A stretch of DNA of 46,308 bases from an uncultured Oscillospiraceae bacterium (GCA_900763995.1 CAAFMK010000049.1:1-46308), one strand, 5' to 3'. Counted from the first letter of the stretch, positions 26,545-35,263 are shown. Made by a program: numbers and translations. The notes: generated by a model from the sequence alone, not told the origin.

Positions 26545-27749
26545 ACTGGCTCACCGCCTTTCACATCTTCACGAATCATAGCATTGGGGGAGACCACCAC
26601 TCCGGCCCCGATGGTAATGCCGCTGGCCACCACCGCAATTCCCCAATTGGGATCATCCTGGGGCGGGGAGCCCACAGTGGCACCGCACTCAATGACAGCA
26701 TTTTCTGCCACAATGGCATAGGACACCGTGGCCCCAGCCTTGACCACAGCGCCGGGCATGAGGATGGCGTACTCCACATGGGCCCCTTCCTCTACAACAA
26801 CAGAGTGGAAGAGGACAGAATTTTCCACCATACCGTCCACCTGACATCCGCCAGTGACCAGAGAGTGTGAGATCCGGGCGTTCTCGCCTGTGATATGGGG
26901 GGGCTTGATGGGGGTGCGGGAATAGATGGGCCAGTCAGTGGAGTACAGGTCGATGCTGCTGTTTGGGGCCAGCATATCCATATTGGCATCCCACAGGGAA
27001 TTGATGGTGCCAACATCCTTCCAGTAGCCGAAAAAACGATAGGTCATCAGCTTCTCCCCGGCCTGGAGCATATTGGGGATGATATTTTTTCCAAAGTCGT
27101 TGGAGGAAGTGGGATCAGATTCATCATCAATGAGGTACTGGCGCAGCTTTGACCAGGTGAATACATAGATGCCCATGGAGGCAAGGGTGCTCTTGGGGTT
27201 CTGGGGCTTCTCCTCAAATTCATAGACCCGCCCATCTGGGGTGGCATTCATAATGCCAAAGCGCTTGGCCTCCTCCAAGGTGACCTCCAGCACAGAGATG
27301 GTACAGTCGGCCTGTGTCTTTTTGTGATAGGCCACCATGTCGGAATAATCCATCTTATAGATATGGTCGCCAGAGAGGATGACCACATACTCGGGATCAT
27401 AGAGATCCAGAAACCCGATATTCTGGTAGATGGCGTTGGCAGTCCCCTTGTACCAGGTGCCCTGATCCCCCTCCCGCTGGTAGGGGGGCAGAATATGGAT
27501 GCCGCCATCTGAGCGATCCAGATCCCAGGGCTGTCCATTGCCCAGATAGCTGTTGAGCTCCAGGGGGCAGTATTGGGTCAGAACGCCCACCGTGTCGATG
27601 CCGGAGTTGACACAGTTGGACAGGGGAAAATCAATGATACGGTATTTACCTCCAAATGGGACGGCAGGCTTTGCCACCTGACTGGTCAAGGCGTAAAGAC
27701 GACTACCCTGTCCCCCGGCCAGCAGCATGGCCACAACTTCTTTTTTCAT
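26541..27749 (-). CDS. glgC: Glucose-1-phosphate adenylyltransferase GlgC
   Basis: A 402-residue enzyme making ADP-glucose from glucose-1-phosphate and ATP, the committed step of bacterial glycogen synthesis. The nucleotidyltransferase domain opens with VVAMLLAGGQGSRLYALT, then KPAVPFGGKYRIIDFPLSNC. SGDHIYKMDY carries the metal/nucleotide Asp; the FEEKP and GIYVF segments follow. The C-terminal half is the beta-helix (VVVEEGAHVEYAILMPGAVV). An ATG 6 bases upstream (27755) is only 2 bases from GAGGTG, so 27749, at 8 bases, was chosen. It overlaps glgD and follows glgB by 75 bases. Confidence 0.97.
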   Translation of the reverse strand: MKKEVVAMLLAGGQGSRLYALTSQVAKPAVPFGGKYRIIDFPLSNCVNSGIDTVGVLTQYCPLELNSYLGNGQPWDLDRSDGGIHILPPYQREGDQGTWYKGTANAIYQNIGFLDLYDPEYVVILSGDHIYKMDYSDMVAYHKKTQADCTISVLEVTLEEAKRFGIMNATPDGRVYEFEEKPQNPKSTLASMGIYVFTWSKLRQYLIDDESDPTSSNDFGKNIIPNMLQAGEKLMTYRFFGYWKDVGTINSLWDANMDMLAPNSSIDLYSTDWPIYSRTPIKPPHITGENARISHSLVTGGCQVDGMVENSVLFHSVVVEEGAHVEYAILMPGAVVKAGATVSYAIVAENAVIECGATVGSPPQDDPNWGIAVVASGITIGAGVVVSPNAMIREDVKGGEPV

Positions 27750-27824
27750 ATGCATTCACCTCATGTCAATTTGAGCAGGGAGAGCGCTGATACCGAGGCG
27801 GGATGGCCACAGAGCCAGTCCCAA

Positions 27825-29870
27825 TTATTTGCCGCTCGATTTGGCTTTTGTCTTTTTGGCTGTAGATTTCACAGCAGTCTTGGCTTTTGTTTTGGCTGTA
27901 CTGGTGGGGGGAGTCTTTTCTTCCTTGACGATGTTCCCTTTTGACTTTGGAACCGGGTTTTTCCGTGTACAGCGGTAGATCACACAAGACATGGGGGGGA
28001 GATCCACCACCATGGACTGCTGCTGGTCGTGGCAGGGGACTTTTTCTGTTTTGATGGGGCTGTGATCCCCCAGACCCTGACCGCCGAAGCTCCCATCATC
28101 TGTGTTGAACATCACGGCCCATGTGCCGCCAAAGGGTGTACCCACACGGTAGCCCTGACGATGCTCAGGGGAGAAATTACAAAGTACCAGAAGGGGATGC
28201 CCCTTGCGATCCCAGCGCAGGAAGGCCACGGTATTGGCCTGGTGATCGTCTGCACACAGCCACTGGAAGCCCTGCCAGGAGTCATCCTGTTCCCAGAGGG
28301 GGGGCTGCTCCAGATAGAAGTTATTGATGGCCTTGAAAAATTCCTGTGTCTGACGGTGGGGGGCATATTGGAGCAGGTGCCAGTCCAGAGAATACTCGTA
28401 GTGCCACTCGTTCCACTGGGCCAGCTCTGTCCCCATAAAGGTCAGCTTTTTGCCCGGATGGGTCATCATATAGGTGTAAAAGGCCCGTACCCCGGCAAAT
28501 TTCAGTGGGTTCTCCCCGGGCATTTTCCCAAAAAAAGAGCCCTTCATGTGTACGACCTCGTCATGGGAAAGGGGGAGGATATAGTTTTCAGAAAAGGCGT
28601 ACATCAAAGAGAAGGTGATGTCCCGGTGGTTGAACTGCCGGAAATAGGGGTCAAGCTTTATGTAGTGGCAGATGTCATTCATCCAGCCCATATTCCACTT
28701 GAAGTTAAAGCCCAGACCACCCTGATCCACAGGATGGGTCACCTTGGGCCAGGCAGTGGATTCCTCCGCAATCATCAGCACATCAGGGTGGGCGGCAAAG
28801 ATGGCGGTATTGAGCTTTTGGAAAAACTCGATGGCCTCCAGATTTTCGTGTCCACCATTCACATTGGGCAGCCACTCCCCGTCCTTCCGGCCATAGTCCA
28901 GATAGAGCATGGAGGATACCGCATCCACCCGCAGACCATCCATGTGGTACTCCTCCAGCCAGAACATGGCCGAGGAGAGCAGGAAGGAGCGCACCTCATT
29001 GCGCCCCAGATCAAAGACCTGTGTGCCCCAGTCCGGGTGCTCCCCCTTTCGGGGGTCGGCGTACTCATAGGTGGGAGTGTTGTCAAAGCGGTATAGACCA
29101 AAGCCATCTCTGGGGAAGTGGGCGGGCACCCAGTCCATAATGACACCAATACCCGCCTGATGGAGCTGGTCAATGAGGTATTTCAAATCGTCAGGAACAC
29201 CAAAGCGACTGGTGGCTGCGAAATACCCTGTACATTGATACCCCCAGGAGGCGTCCAGAGGGTGCTCAGTAACGGGGAGGAGCTCCACATGGGTGTAGCC
29301 CATCTCCTTTAAGTAGGGCACCAGATAGGAGGTGATGTCCCGATAGCTGAGGAACTCGCCATCGCCAGTGCGCCGCCAGGAACCCAGATGACATTCGTAG
29401 ATGTTCATGGGGCGGCAATAGGGGGGGTATTTGGCCCGATAGCTCATCCAGTCCTGATCGCCCCAGGTGTAGCCTGTGTCCAAATCATAGATTTTAGTGG
29501 ACACATCCGGGCGGGTGGCGGCGTGGAAACCATAGGGGTCCGCCTTACCCACAAAGGTGCCATCATCCTTATGAATGGCGTATTGATAGGCGTCATAGCG
29601 ATTTAGGCCAGGAACAAATGCCTCCCAGATACCGCCCTCCACCTTCTCCATAGGTGTGGCCTCCAGTTCCCAATGATTGAAGTCACCAATGATGGTGACC
29701 TTTGGGGCATTGGGAGCCCAGACACGAAACAAATATCCTGAAGTTCCATCCTCCCGCGTGGCAGGGTGTGCGCCAAAACACCGCCAGGCGTGGGTGGAAC
29801 GGCCTTCGGAGAAGGCCTCCAGCTCAAGAAAGAGGTCGGAGGGGGATAAATTTTCTTGATATTTAGACAT
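27825..29870 (-). CDS. glgB: 1,4-alpha-glucan branching enzyme GlgB with Lys-rich tail
   Basis: A 681-residue GH13 enzyme that makes the alpha-1,6 branches of glycogen. A CBM48 domain (about 40-115, FRVWAPNAPKVTIIGDFNHW) precedes the catalytic barrel: nucleophile Asp316 (DGLRVDAV), acid Glu369 (MIAEES) and Asp437 (LPLSHDEVVH). A C-terminal beta domain ends near residue 635. After it comes an unusual 46-residue tail with 14 Lys plus many Ala, Thr and Ser, resembling histone-H1-like tails. The reading frame stays open upstream to 30206, but that stretch crosses the promoter; GAGGTGAT lies before the ATG at 29870 (another ATG at 29876 abuts the site). First gene of the glycogen operon. Confidence 0.96.
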   Translation of the reverse strand: MSKYQENLSPSDLFLELEAFSEGRSTHAWRCFGAHPATREDGTSGYLFRVWAPNAPKVTIIGDFNHWELEATPMEKVEGGIWEAFVPGLNRYDAYQYAIHKDDGTFVGKADPYGFHAATRPDVSTKIYDLDTGYTWGDQDWMSYRAKYPPYCRPMNIYECHLGSWRRTGDGEFLSYRDITSYLVPYLKEMGYTHVELLPVTEHPLDASWGYQCTGYFAATSRFGVPDDLKYLIDQLHQAGIGVIMDWVPAHFPRDGFGLYRFDNTPTYEYADPRKGEHPDWGTQVFDLGRNEVRSFLLSSAMFWLEEYHMDGLRVDAVSSMLYLDYGRKDGEWLPNVNGGHENLEAIEFFQKLNTAIFAAHPDVLMIAEESTAWPKVTHPVDQGGLGFNFKWNMGWMNDICHYIKLDPYFRQFNHRDITFSLMYAFSENYILPLSHDEVVHMKGSFFGKMPGENPLKFAGVRAFYTYMMTHPGKKLTFMGTELAQWNEWHYEYSLDWHLLQYAPHRQTQEFFKAINNFYLEQPPLWEQDDSWQGFQWLCADDHQANTVAFLRWDRKGHPLLVLCNFSPEHRQGYRVGTPFGGTWAVMFNTDDGSFGGQGLGDHSPIKTEKVPCHDQQQSMVVDLPPMSCVIYRCTRKNPVPKSKGNIVKEEKTPPTSTAKTKAKTAVKSTAKKTKAKSSGK

Positions 29871-29957
29871 ATTCATCACCTCAAGATACCTTTTGGGCCA
29901 TGTTATCGGATAAAACCAACAAGGATACGCCAAAAGTAAATCATAATATTCGTATAA

Positions 29958-29986
29958 ATTATACAACATTCTTGATATACCGTCAA
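29958..29986 (-). promoter_or_regulatory. SigA-type promoter of glgB-C-D-A operon
   Basis: On the minus strand TTGACG (29986-29981) and a perfect TATAAT (29963-29958) are separated by 17 bases. It is the best promoter in the window. The leader to the glgB ATG is about 80 bases. No operator or riboswitch was recognised in it. Confidence 0.88.
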
Positions 29987-30060
29987 GTAAAATACAGGAA
30001 AAGACCAGGTGAAGGGGACGGGATGACCGCCATCTGAGAGGGGAGCATGAGATAGGATCA

Positions 30061-30088
30061 GCCCCCGGACACAGCCTTGTCCGGGGGC
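30061..30088 (-). terminator. GC-rich hairpin after dacF
   Basis: A perfect 11-bp repeat, GCCCCCGGACA / TGTCCGGGGGC, with a 6-base loop, 11 bases past the dacF stop. No T-run follows on the minus strand (TGATCC), so it is a weak intrinsic terminator or an RNA 3'-end stabiliser. It lies ahead of the glgB promoter. Confidence 0.55.
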
Positions 30089-30099
30089 GTGGACAGAAG

Positions 30100-31248
30100 T
30101 TACTGACCTGTGAGCAGGTGGGAGAGCATCTGTGTGAATATACCAGAAATGGACAGCCGCTCCACTGGCTGGGCGGAGAGAACGGGGATGGTATCCCGCA
30201 GCTCATCCCCTACATATACCTCCAGCTGGCCGAGGGTCTGCCCCTGTTCCACGGGGGCCTCCACATTTTCAGCTAGGGTGAGGCGGGTAGAGATTTGATC
30301 CTTCTCCCCCTTTTTAATGAGCAGGCGGCACTCCCGCTGAAGTTGGGGCTGCACCTGCCCAATTTCTCCCAACAGTACCTCCACTGGGGGCAGAGGGGAG
30401 TCTGGATAAACTGTAGTCACCTGATAATTGGCAAAGCCATAGTCCAGCAGTGCCTTTGCATCCTCAAACCGAAGGGCGGTGGTAGGGGCCTTCATAATGA
30501 CAGCGATGAGCTCCATACCGTCCCGCTCGGCAGTGGCAGACATACAGTACAAAGCGGAGCTGGTAGACCCTGTTTTCAGGCCGGTGGCACCGGGGTAGAA
30601 GCGGATGAGCCGGTTGGTATTGGTCAGGCCAAAGCTACCATCCCGGATGGAGTCCATCCAGATGGTGGTGTACTGGCGGATGTTGGGGTGGTTTAAAATC
30701 AGCTCCCGGGACATCAGGGCGATATCATGGGCGGTGGTCATATGCCCCTGGGCGGGCAGGCCGGTACAGTTGAGAAAGGTGGTGTCGTCCATACCCAGAT
30801 CCTTGGCCCGCTGGTTCATCTGAGCCACAAATGCAGCTTCACTGCCAGCCAGATGCTCGGCCAGAGCCACTGCACAGTCGTTGCCGGAGACCACAGTGAC
30901 ACACTTGAGCATCTCTCCCACGCTCATCTGCTCCCCCTCTTTCAAGTAGACTTGGGAGCCACCCATGCCAGCGGCATAGGCGGAGACAGTGACAGTGTCA
31001 TCCAAGGAGATGCGGCCCTGATCCACCGCCTCCATCACCAGAAGAAGGGTCATGATCTTGGTGACACTGGCGGGCTCCAGCTTTTCGTTGACATTTTTTT
31101 CAAGGAGGACAGCGCCTGTCTCCTTCTCCATTAAAATGGCGGAGGTACATGACAGGGATAGGGGGCCCTCCTCCGAGGCTGCGTGGGCATATGGCACACC
31201 AGCGGCCACCACAAACACAGCCAGCAACAGGGATAATAATCGCTTCAT
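30100..31248 (-). CDS. dacF: D-alanyl-D-alanine carboxypeptidase (DacF/PBP5 type)
   Basis: A 382-residue low-molecular-weight penicillin-binding protein that trims the terminal D-Ala from peptidoglycan stem peptides outside the membrane. A signal peptide covers 1-23 (MKRLLSLLLAVFVVAAGVPY, cleavage after AHA). Peptidase S11 motifs: SVTK (Ser61 nucleophile, Lys64), SGN (121-123) and KTG (226-228). A PBP5 C-terminal domain spans about 270-360, and a short hydrophobic C-terminal helix (ISGIFTQMLSHLL) may attach it to the membrane. AGGAGG precedes the ATG. Clostridia carry several paralogues (DacA, DacB, DacF), so the symbol is tentative. Confidence 0.92.
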   Translation of the reverse strand: MKRLLSLLLAVFVVAAGVPYAHAASEEGPLSLSCTSAILMEKETGAVLLEKNVNEKLEPASVTKIMTLLLVMEAVDQGRISLDDTVTVSAYAAGMGGSQVYLKEGEQMSVGEMLKCVTVVSGNDCAVALAEHLAGSEAAFVAQMNQRAKDLGMDDTTFLNCTGLPAQGHMTTAHDIALMSRELILNHPNIRQYTTIWMDSIRDGSFGLTNTNRLIRFYPGATGLKTGSTSSALYCMSATAERDGMELIAVIMKAPTTALRFEDAKALLDYGFANYQVTTVYPDSPLPPVEVLLGEIGQVQPQLQRECRLLIKKGEKDQISTRLTLAENVEAPVEQGQTLGQLEVYVGDELRDTIPVLSAQPVERLSISGIFTQMLSHLLTGQ

Positions 31249-31312
31249 AGAAATGGTTCCTCCTGATTGATTTCAAATATGTGGATACTCACATCATGTG
31301 GAGCGGTTCCAT

Positions 31313-31340
31313 ATTCTATACACAAATTCCCACCGGTAAA
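31313..31340 (-). promoter_or_regulatory. Possible SigA-type promoter of dacF
   Basis: On the minus strand TTTACC (31340-31335) and TAGAAT (31318-31313) are 16 bases apart, 4/6 and 5/6 to consensus, about 65 bases before the dacF ATG. The spacing is slightly short. Confidence 0.45.
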
Positions 31341-31359
31341 TTTTACTGCTGTGGGGTGG

Positions 31360-31368
31360 TTATCCACA
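31360..31368 (+). promoter_or_regulatory. Perfect DnaA box in dacF/phage-module intergenic region
   Basis: TTATCCACA is an exact DnaA box. Near-matches with one mismatch lie at 31280-31288 (TGTGGATAC, reverse), 31445-31453 and 31659-31667 (both TTTTCCACA). This is in the 31249-31560 gap, which otherwise holds the dacF leader and promoter and the terS ribosome site. No convincing plus-strand promoter for the phage module was seen there. Confidence 0.5.
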
Positions 31369-31560
31369 GTGTAATACATAAAAGATAAGAAAAACGACGA
31401 ATTTGGACGAGCTGACTGGAAGAAAGCTGCTGCCTCACCATGTGTTTTCCACAATTTTAAGGGGGACGTGGAGGTTGAAGCCCCTGCTAGAAAAAATCTG
31501 GTTGGTGGACAAAAACATACAACTTTTCATCACAGACCGCCAGAGGTGAGGAGGGATAGG

Positions 31561-31860
31561 GTGAAAAAGGGAAACAAGCTTCCCAATCGGGAGGAGATTT
31601 TAAAGAGGATGTGGAGGTTGGCCAACGCCGGAGCGGGGGATGCAGTCAAACTGGCCTGTTTTCCACAGGAGGAGTGGAGCGGGCTGGACAAGCTGGATCT
31701 GGATGGGCTGACGGAGTTTAAGCGGGGGAGCAATGGAGTCATTGAACTGAAATTTGCCGATCGGGCCAAGCTGTTGGAGCGGCTGCTGGATGCCACAGAC
31801 CACAGCGGAGAGGAGCAGGTAGACCGCTTTTTACAGGCCATGGAGGAGCAGGAGGGTTAG
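31561..31860 (+). CDS. Putative phage terminase small subunit
   Basis: A 99-residue, acidic, helical protein starting KKGNKLPNREEILKRMWRLA and containing NGVIELKFADRAKLLERLL. It lies 3 bases before the large terminase gene, the usual place of the DNA-recognition subunit. Small terminases are poorly conserved, so the call is mainly positional. The frame is open back to a GTG at 31468, but those residues do not look like protein. AGGAGGG lies 5 bases before the GTG at 31561, so that start was taken. No helix-turn-helix could be stated with certainty. Confidence 0.6.
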   Translation: MKKGNKLPNREEILKRMWRLANAGAGDAVKLACFPQEEWSGLDKLDLDGLTEFKRGSNGVIELKFADRAKLLERLLDATDHSGEEQVDRFLQAMEEQEG

Positions 31861-31863
31861 CAA

Positions 31864-33126
31864 ATGGGGGCAATGATATTTTCCCCCAAGCAGCGCCAGG
31901 TGCTGACCTGGTGGAGGCCCAGCTCCCCCCACCACCAGTGTCAGGCCATTATTTGTGACGGGGCAGTGCGCAGTGGAAAGACATTGTGTACCGGCCTGTC
32001 CTTTTTCTGCTGGGCCATGAGCAGATTTCAGGGGCGGAACTTTGCCCTGTGTGGACGCACCATCCAGTCAGTGCGGCGCAATCTGCTCTCTGAGCTGATC
32101 CCTATGCTGGAGGGGATGGGGTTTTCCTGTACGCAAAAGGTTTCAAAAAATTTGATCCAGGTGCGCCTTGGGGGGCGGAGGAACAGCTTTTATCTATTTG
32201 GGGGAAAGGATGAGGGCTCCGCTTCTCTGATCCAGGGGATGACACTGGCGGGGGCTTTGTTGGATGAGGTGGCGTTGATGCCCCGCTCCTTTGTGGAGCA
32301 GACCGCAGCCCGGTGCTCTGTCACTGGGAGCCGGCTGTGGTTCTCCTGCAACCCGGAGTCACCTGCCCACTGGTTTTATCAGGAGTGGATACAAAAGGCA
32401 CAGGAAAAAAATGCTATGCGGCTGCAATTTACCATGCAGGATAACCCCGGACTGTCTCAGGAGGTGCGGGAACGGTACGCCAGAACCTTTCAGGGCACAT
32501 TTTTCCGGCGGTTTGTACTGGGGGAATGGGTGGCGGCCGAGGGGCTGGTATACGACTTTTTTGATGAGACCATGCTGAGAGATCCCCCCCAGGGGGAGAT
32601 GGAGCAGTGGTACATCTCCTGTGACTATGGCACTGCCAATCCCACATCCATGGGGCTGTGGGGGCTGCAAAAAGGGGTTTGGTACCGGGTGGCGGAATAC
32701 TACTACGATGGCCGCACCCAGCACAGGCAAAAGACGGATGAGGAGTATGCCGATGCACTGGCGGAGCTGGCCGGAGAGAGGGCCATCCGGGCTGTGGTGG
32801 CAGATCCGTCAGCGGCCAGCTTCTGTGAGACCCTGCGCCGACGGGGGTGGCGGGTAAGAAAGGCAGATAACAAGGTCATTTCCGGAATCCGCCTGACGGC
32901 ACAGCTGCTTAAAAGCGGGAAAATTGTCATTTGCAGAGGGTGCAAAGATGCCATTCGGGAATTTTCTTTGTATCGCTGGGATGAGGACAGCCAGGGACAG
33001 GACAAGGTGGTCAAGGAGCACGACCACGCCATGGATGAGATCCGCTACTTTGCCTCCACCGTGGCCAACCCGGGGCTGGGCTGGGGTGGCGTGTACGCCG
33101 GATCGGTGGAGCGGGGCTCATTTTAA
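31864..33126 (+). CDS. Phage terminase large subunit (PBSX family)
   Basis: A 420-residue DNA-packaging motor. The N-terminal ATPase has Walker A GAVRSGKT (33-40), Walker B GALLDEVALM (Asp/Glu at about 134-135) and a coupling motif WFSCNPESP. The C-terminal RNase H-like nuclease has the acidic residues of YISCDYGTANPTS, VVADPSAASF and HDHAMDEIRYF. All catalytic positions are present, so the motor looks functional. It begins 3 bases after the small subunit with GGAGGG as ribosome site. In a GTA-like particle the same enzyme would package host DNA by headful; that cannot be told from sequence alone. Confidence 0.95.
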   Translation: MGAMIFSPKQRQVLTWWRPSSPHHQCQAIICDGAVRSGKTLCTGLSFFCWAMSRFQGRNFALCGRTIQSVRRNLLSELIPMLEGMGFSCTQKVSKNLIQVRLGGRRNSFYLFGGKDEGSASLIQGMTLAGALLDEVALMPRSFVEQTAARCSVTGSRLWFSCNPESPAHWFYQEWIQKAQEKNAMRLQFTMQDNPGLSQEVRERYARTFQGTFFRRFVLGEWVAAEGLVYDFFDETMLRDPPQGEMEQWYISCDYGTANPTSMGLWGLQKGVWYRVAEYYYDGRTQHRQKTDEEYADALAELAGERAIRAVVADPSAASFCETLRRRGWRVRKADNKVISGIRLTAQLLKSGKIVICRGCKDAIREFSLYRWDEDSQGQDKVVKEHDHAMDEIRYFASTVANPGLGWGGVYAGSVERGSF

Positions 33127-33181
33127 GGTGGCACAACACAGCATCGTCGGTTATTTTGGCAGAAAGGGAGCGTGAAAGAGG

Positions 33182-34324
33182 ATGAAGTGGTGGGAGCGCA
33201 GGAAAAAGCAGCCGCCCGCTTCAGTGGTGCAGGTGCGGCAGGGGTGTGGCCAGCCCTTTGGGATATTGGATCACTATATACCCCTGCGAACAGGGGAGAT
33301 AGATTTATATCGGGCCATTCGGGAGGGCGTACCCATTGTAGATGCGGCCATATGGAAGCTGACCCGACTGTGCGGCGGCATAACCGTCCAGTGTGAGGAC
33401 AGCAAGGCCCAGCAGGGTCTTGAGGATTTTTTCCACACAGTGGATACCGGGTGGGGGCAGCGGGGGATACAGTCATTTTTAGACCGCTATCTGGATGACC
33501 TGTTCACCTGTGGCAGAGCTTTGGGGGAAATTGTGTTGGATGAGACAGGAAAGGACATTGCCGCCGTGCTGTGTGCAGATCCCAGACAGGCAGCGGTGAA
33601 GGTGGGGGACAGCCCTCTGGAGTTCAGGGTGTGTGCTGCCGGTACGGGGGAGGGCAGGGAGCTGCCCTGGCAGGAGCTGCTGCTCTTCACCCCCTTTCAG
33701 CCAACCAGTGATGATCCATGCGGTGTCTCTCTGCTGCGCTCCATGCCGTTTTTGTCCAACATTCTCCTTAAAATTTTTCAGTCTACCGGTCAGAACTGGG
33801 AGCGGGCCGGAAACCTGCGCTTTGCTGTGATCTGCAAGCCCGGAGAGGGAGAGGAAGCATTTGCTCAGGAGCGCTGCCGCCAGATCGCCGGGGAGTGGTC
33901 AGCCGCCATGCAGGCTGGACGGGCAGGCAGTGTGCGGGATTTTGTGGCAGTTGGGGATGTGGACATCAAGGTTATTGGGGCGGACAGCCAGGTGCTGGAC
34001 AGTCAGGTGCCCGTGAGACAGATCCTGGAGCAGCTGGTGGCACGCACGGGCATCCCGCCCTTTATGTTGGGACTGTCCTGGTCATCCACAGAGCGTATGA
34101 GCACCCAGCAGGCCGACCTGCTTACCAGCGAGATCACCGCCATACGCCGGAGTGTTGAGCCGGTGCTGAGCCGGATCGCAGAGCTGTGGCTGAGACTGCA
34201 TGGCTTTGAGCCCCGCATGGAGCTGATCTGGGAGGACATCAACCTACAGGATCTGACCGAGGAGGCCAGAGCGGAGCTGTACCGGGCACAGGCCCAGCGG
34301 ATACAGCAGGATACAAAACAATAA
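33182..34324 (+). CDS. Phage portal protein
   Basis: A 380-residue protein expected to form the dodecameric DNA gate at one capsid vertex. It has the portal pattern: an N-terminal region ending in a buried helix, the wing (LDDLFTCGRALGEIVLD), the LLLFTPFQPTSDDPCGVSLL segment that leads into the crown/stem helices, and the late GIPPFMLGLSWSSTERMSTQ clip-type segment typical of DUF935/SPP1-type portals. Placed between large terminase and protease, as expected. Length is at the short end for portals (often 420-520), in line with the compact module. GAAAGAGG precedes the ATG. Confidence 0.85.
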   Translation: MKWWERRKKQPPASVVQVRQGCGQPFGILDHYIPLRTGEIDLYRAIREGVPIVDAAIWKLTRLCGGITVQCEDSKAQQGLEDFFHTVDTGWGQRGIQSFLDRYLDDLFTCGRALGEIVLDETGKDIAAVLCADPRQAAVKVGDSPLEFRVCAAGTGEGRELPWQELLLFTPFQPTSDDPCGVSLLRSMPFLSNILLKIFQSTGQNWERAGNLRFAVICKPGEGEEAFAQERCRQIAGEWSAAMQAGRAGSVRDFVAVGDVDIKVIGADSQVLDSQVPVRQILEQLVARTGIPPFMLGLSWSSTERMSTQQADLLTSEITAIRRSVEPVLSRIAELWLRLHGFEPRMELIWEDINLQDLTEEARAELYRAQAQRIQQDTKQ

Positions 34325-34342
34325 GACATAGGAGGGGTACAG

Positions 34343-35263
34343 ATGAATATTCTCAAGGAATCTCAGGGCGGAGAAGGGACAGCACTGCTTCCAGGGGATC
34401 TGGAGCGGATCACCCAGCTCTCCCGCAAGCCACTGACAGAAGCGGAAATTTATACATTTGCTGTACGGCTGTGTGACAACGAGATCGACCGGGACTGGGA
34501 GCGGTTTACCCCCAGCACACTGGAGCAGCTCTCAGAGCTGTTTGTGGGCAAGAGCGGAATCTTTGACCACCAGTGGAGCGCACGGGGGCAGACAGCCCGC
34601 ATCTACAAAACTGAGGTGGTACATGAGCATGGGCGTGTGACCCGGATAGGGGATGAGTACTGCTGGCTCAAAGGCTACGCCTATATGCTGCGCACCAACA
34701 GCAACCACGACCTCATTGCCGACATTGAGGGCGGCATCAAAAAGGAGGTCAGTGTGGGCTGTCGGGTGGAGCGGGCAGTCTGTTCCATATGTGGTGCAGA
34801 TCGCAGACAGGGGGACTGTGGCCATCAGAGGGGACAGGAGTACGGCGGGCAGCTGTGTTACACCAGCTTGGAGGAGGCCCAGGATGCCTATGAGTTCTCC
34901 TTTGTGGCGGTGCCAGCTCAGCCTATGGCCGGTGTGGTGAAAAGCGTGAGAGGCTGGCACGGCGGAACCAGCTGTCCCAAGAGCGAGAGGGAGCTGGTAC
35001 AGCTGGAGGAGGAGGCCCGCATTGGCCGGAGCTATCTGGCACAGTTGCAGCAGGATGTGGTTCGGCTGGCCCTGCTGTCCAGCAGCGGCCTGAGCAAAGA
35101 AATGATGGAGTCTGTCAGCCGAAAGCTGAGTTTTGAGGAATTACAGGAACTGGCTAAGTCCTTTGAACAGCGCACCAAGGAGCGCTATCCGGTCAAAACT
35201 CAGTTCTGCTACCAAAGTGGAGCGGCAGAGCGGACAGATGGGGATCAGGCATTTTTGGTTTGA
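34343..35263 (+). CDS. Putative prohead protease/scaffold with Cys-His cluster
   Basis: A 306-residue protein in the slot of the capsid-maturation protease (XkdF-type). The first about 200 residues have alternating strands with GIFDHQWSARGQTARIYKTE, KKEVSVGCRV and FSFVAVPAQPMAGVV, which resemble the protease fold of this family (His in FDHQ and Ser in EVSVG would be candidate catalytic residues; inference). Inserted at about 151-185 is CSICGADRRQGDCGHQRGQ ending near a later Cys, which looks like a zinc-binding knuckle. The last about 80 residues are helical, like a scaffold domain. AGGAGGGG precedes the ATG. Confidence 0.65.
   Translation: MNILKESQGGEGTALLPGDLERITQLSRKPLTEAEIYTFAVRLCDNEIDRDWERFTPSTLEQLSELFVGKSGIFDHQWSARGQTARIYKTEVVHEHGRVTRIGDEYCWLKGYAYMLRTNSNHDLIADIEGGIKKEVSVGCRVERAVCSICGADRRQGDCGHQRGQEYGGQLCYTSLEEAQDAYEFSFVAVPAQPMAGVVKSVRGWHGGTSCPKSERELVQLEEEARIGRSYLAQLQQDVVRLALLSSSGLSKEMMESVSRKLSFEELQELAKSFEQRTKERYPVKTQFCYQSGAAERTDGDQAFLV

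Noticed and set aside
28029..29096. 355-codon open frame antisense to glgB
   Set aside because: Shadow frame of GlgB, whose catalytic residues are all present in the sense frame.
29871..30206. N-terminal extension of glgB
   Set aside because: Covers the consensus promoter and reads as non-protein sequence; the ATG at 29870 has a good ribosome site and begins at the family's usual place.
31280..31453. Chromosomal replication origin
   Set aside because: No dnaA/dnaN/recF neighbours, no AT-rich unwinding tract, and only one perfect box.
31249..31560. Phage repressor or integrase gene at the left end of the module
   Set aside because: No open frame of suitable length or helix-turn-helix is present in this gap; only leader sequence, a promoter and DnaA-box-like sites.
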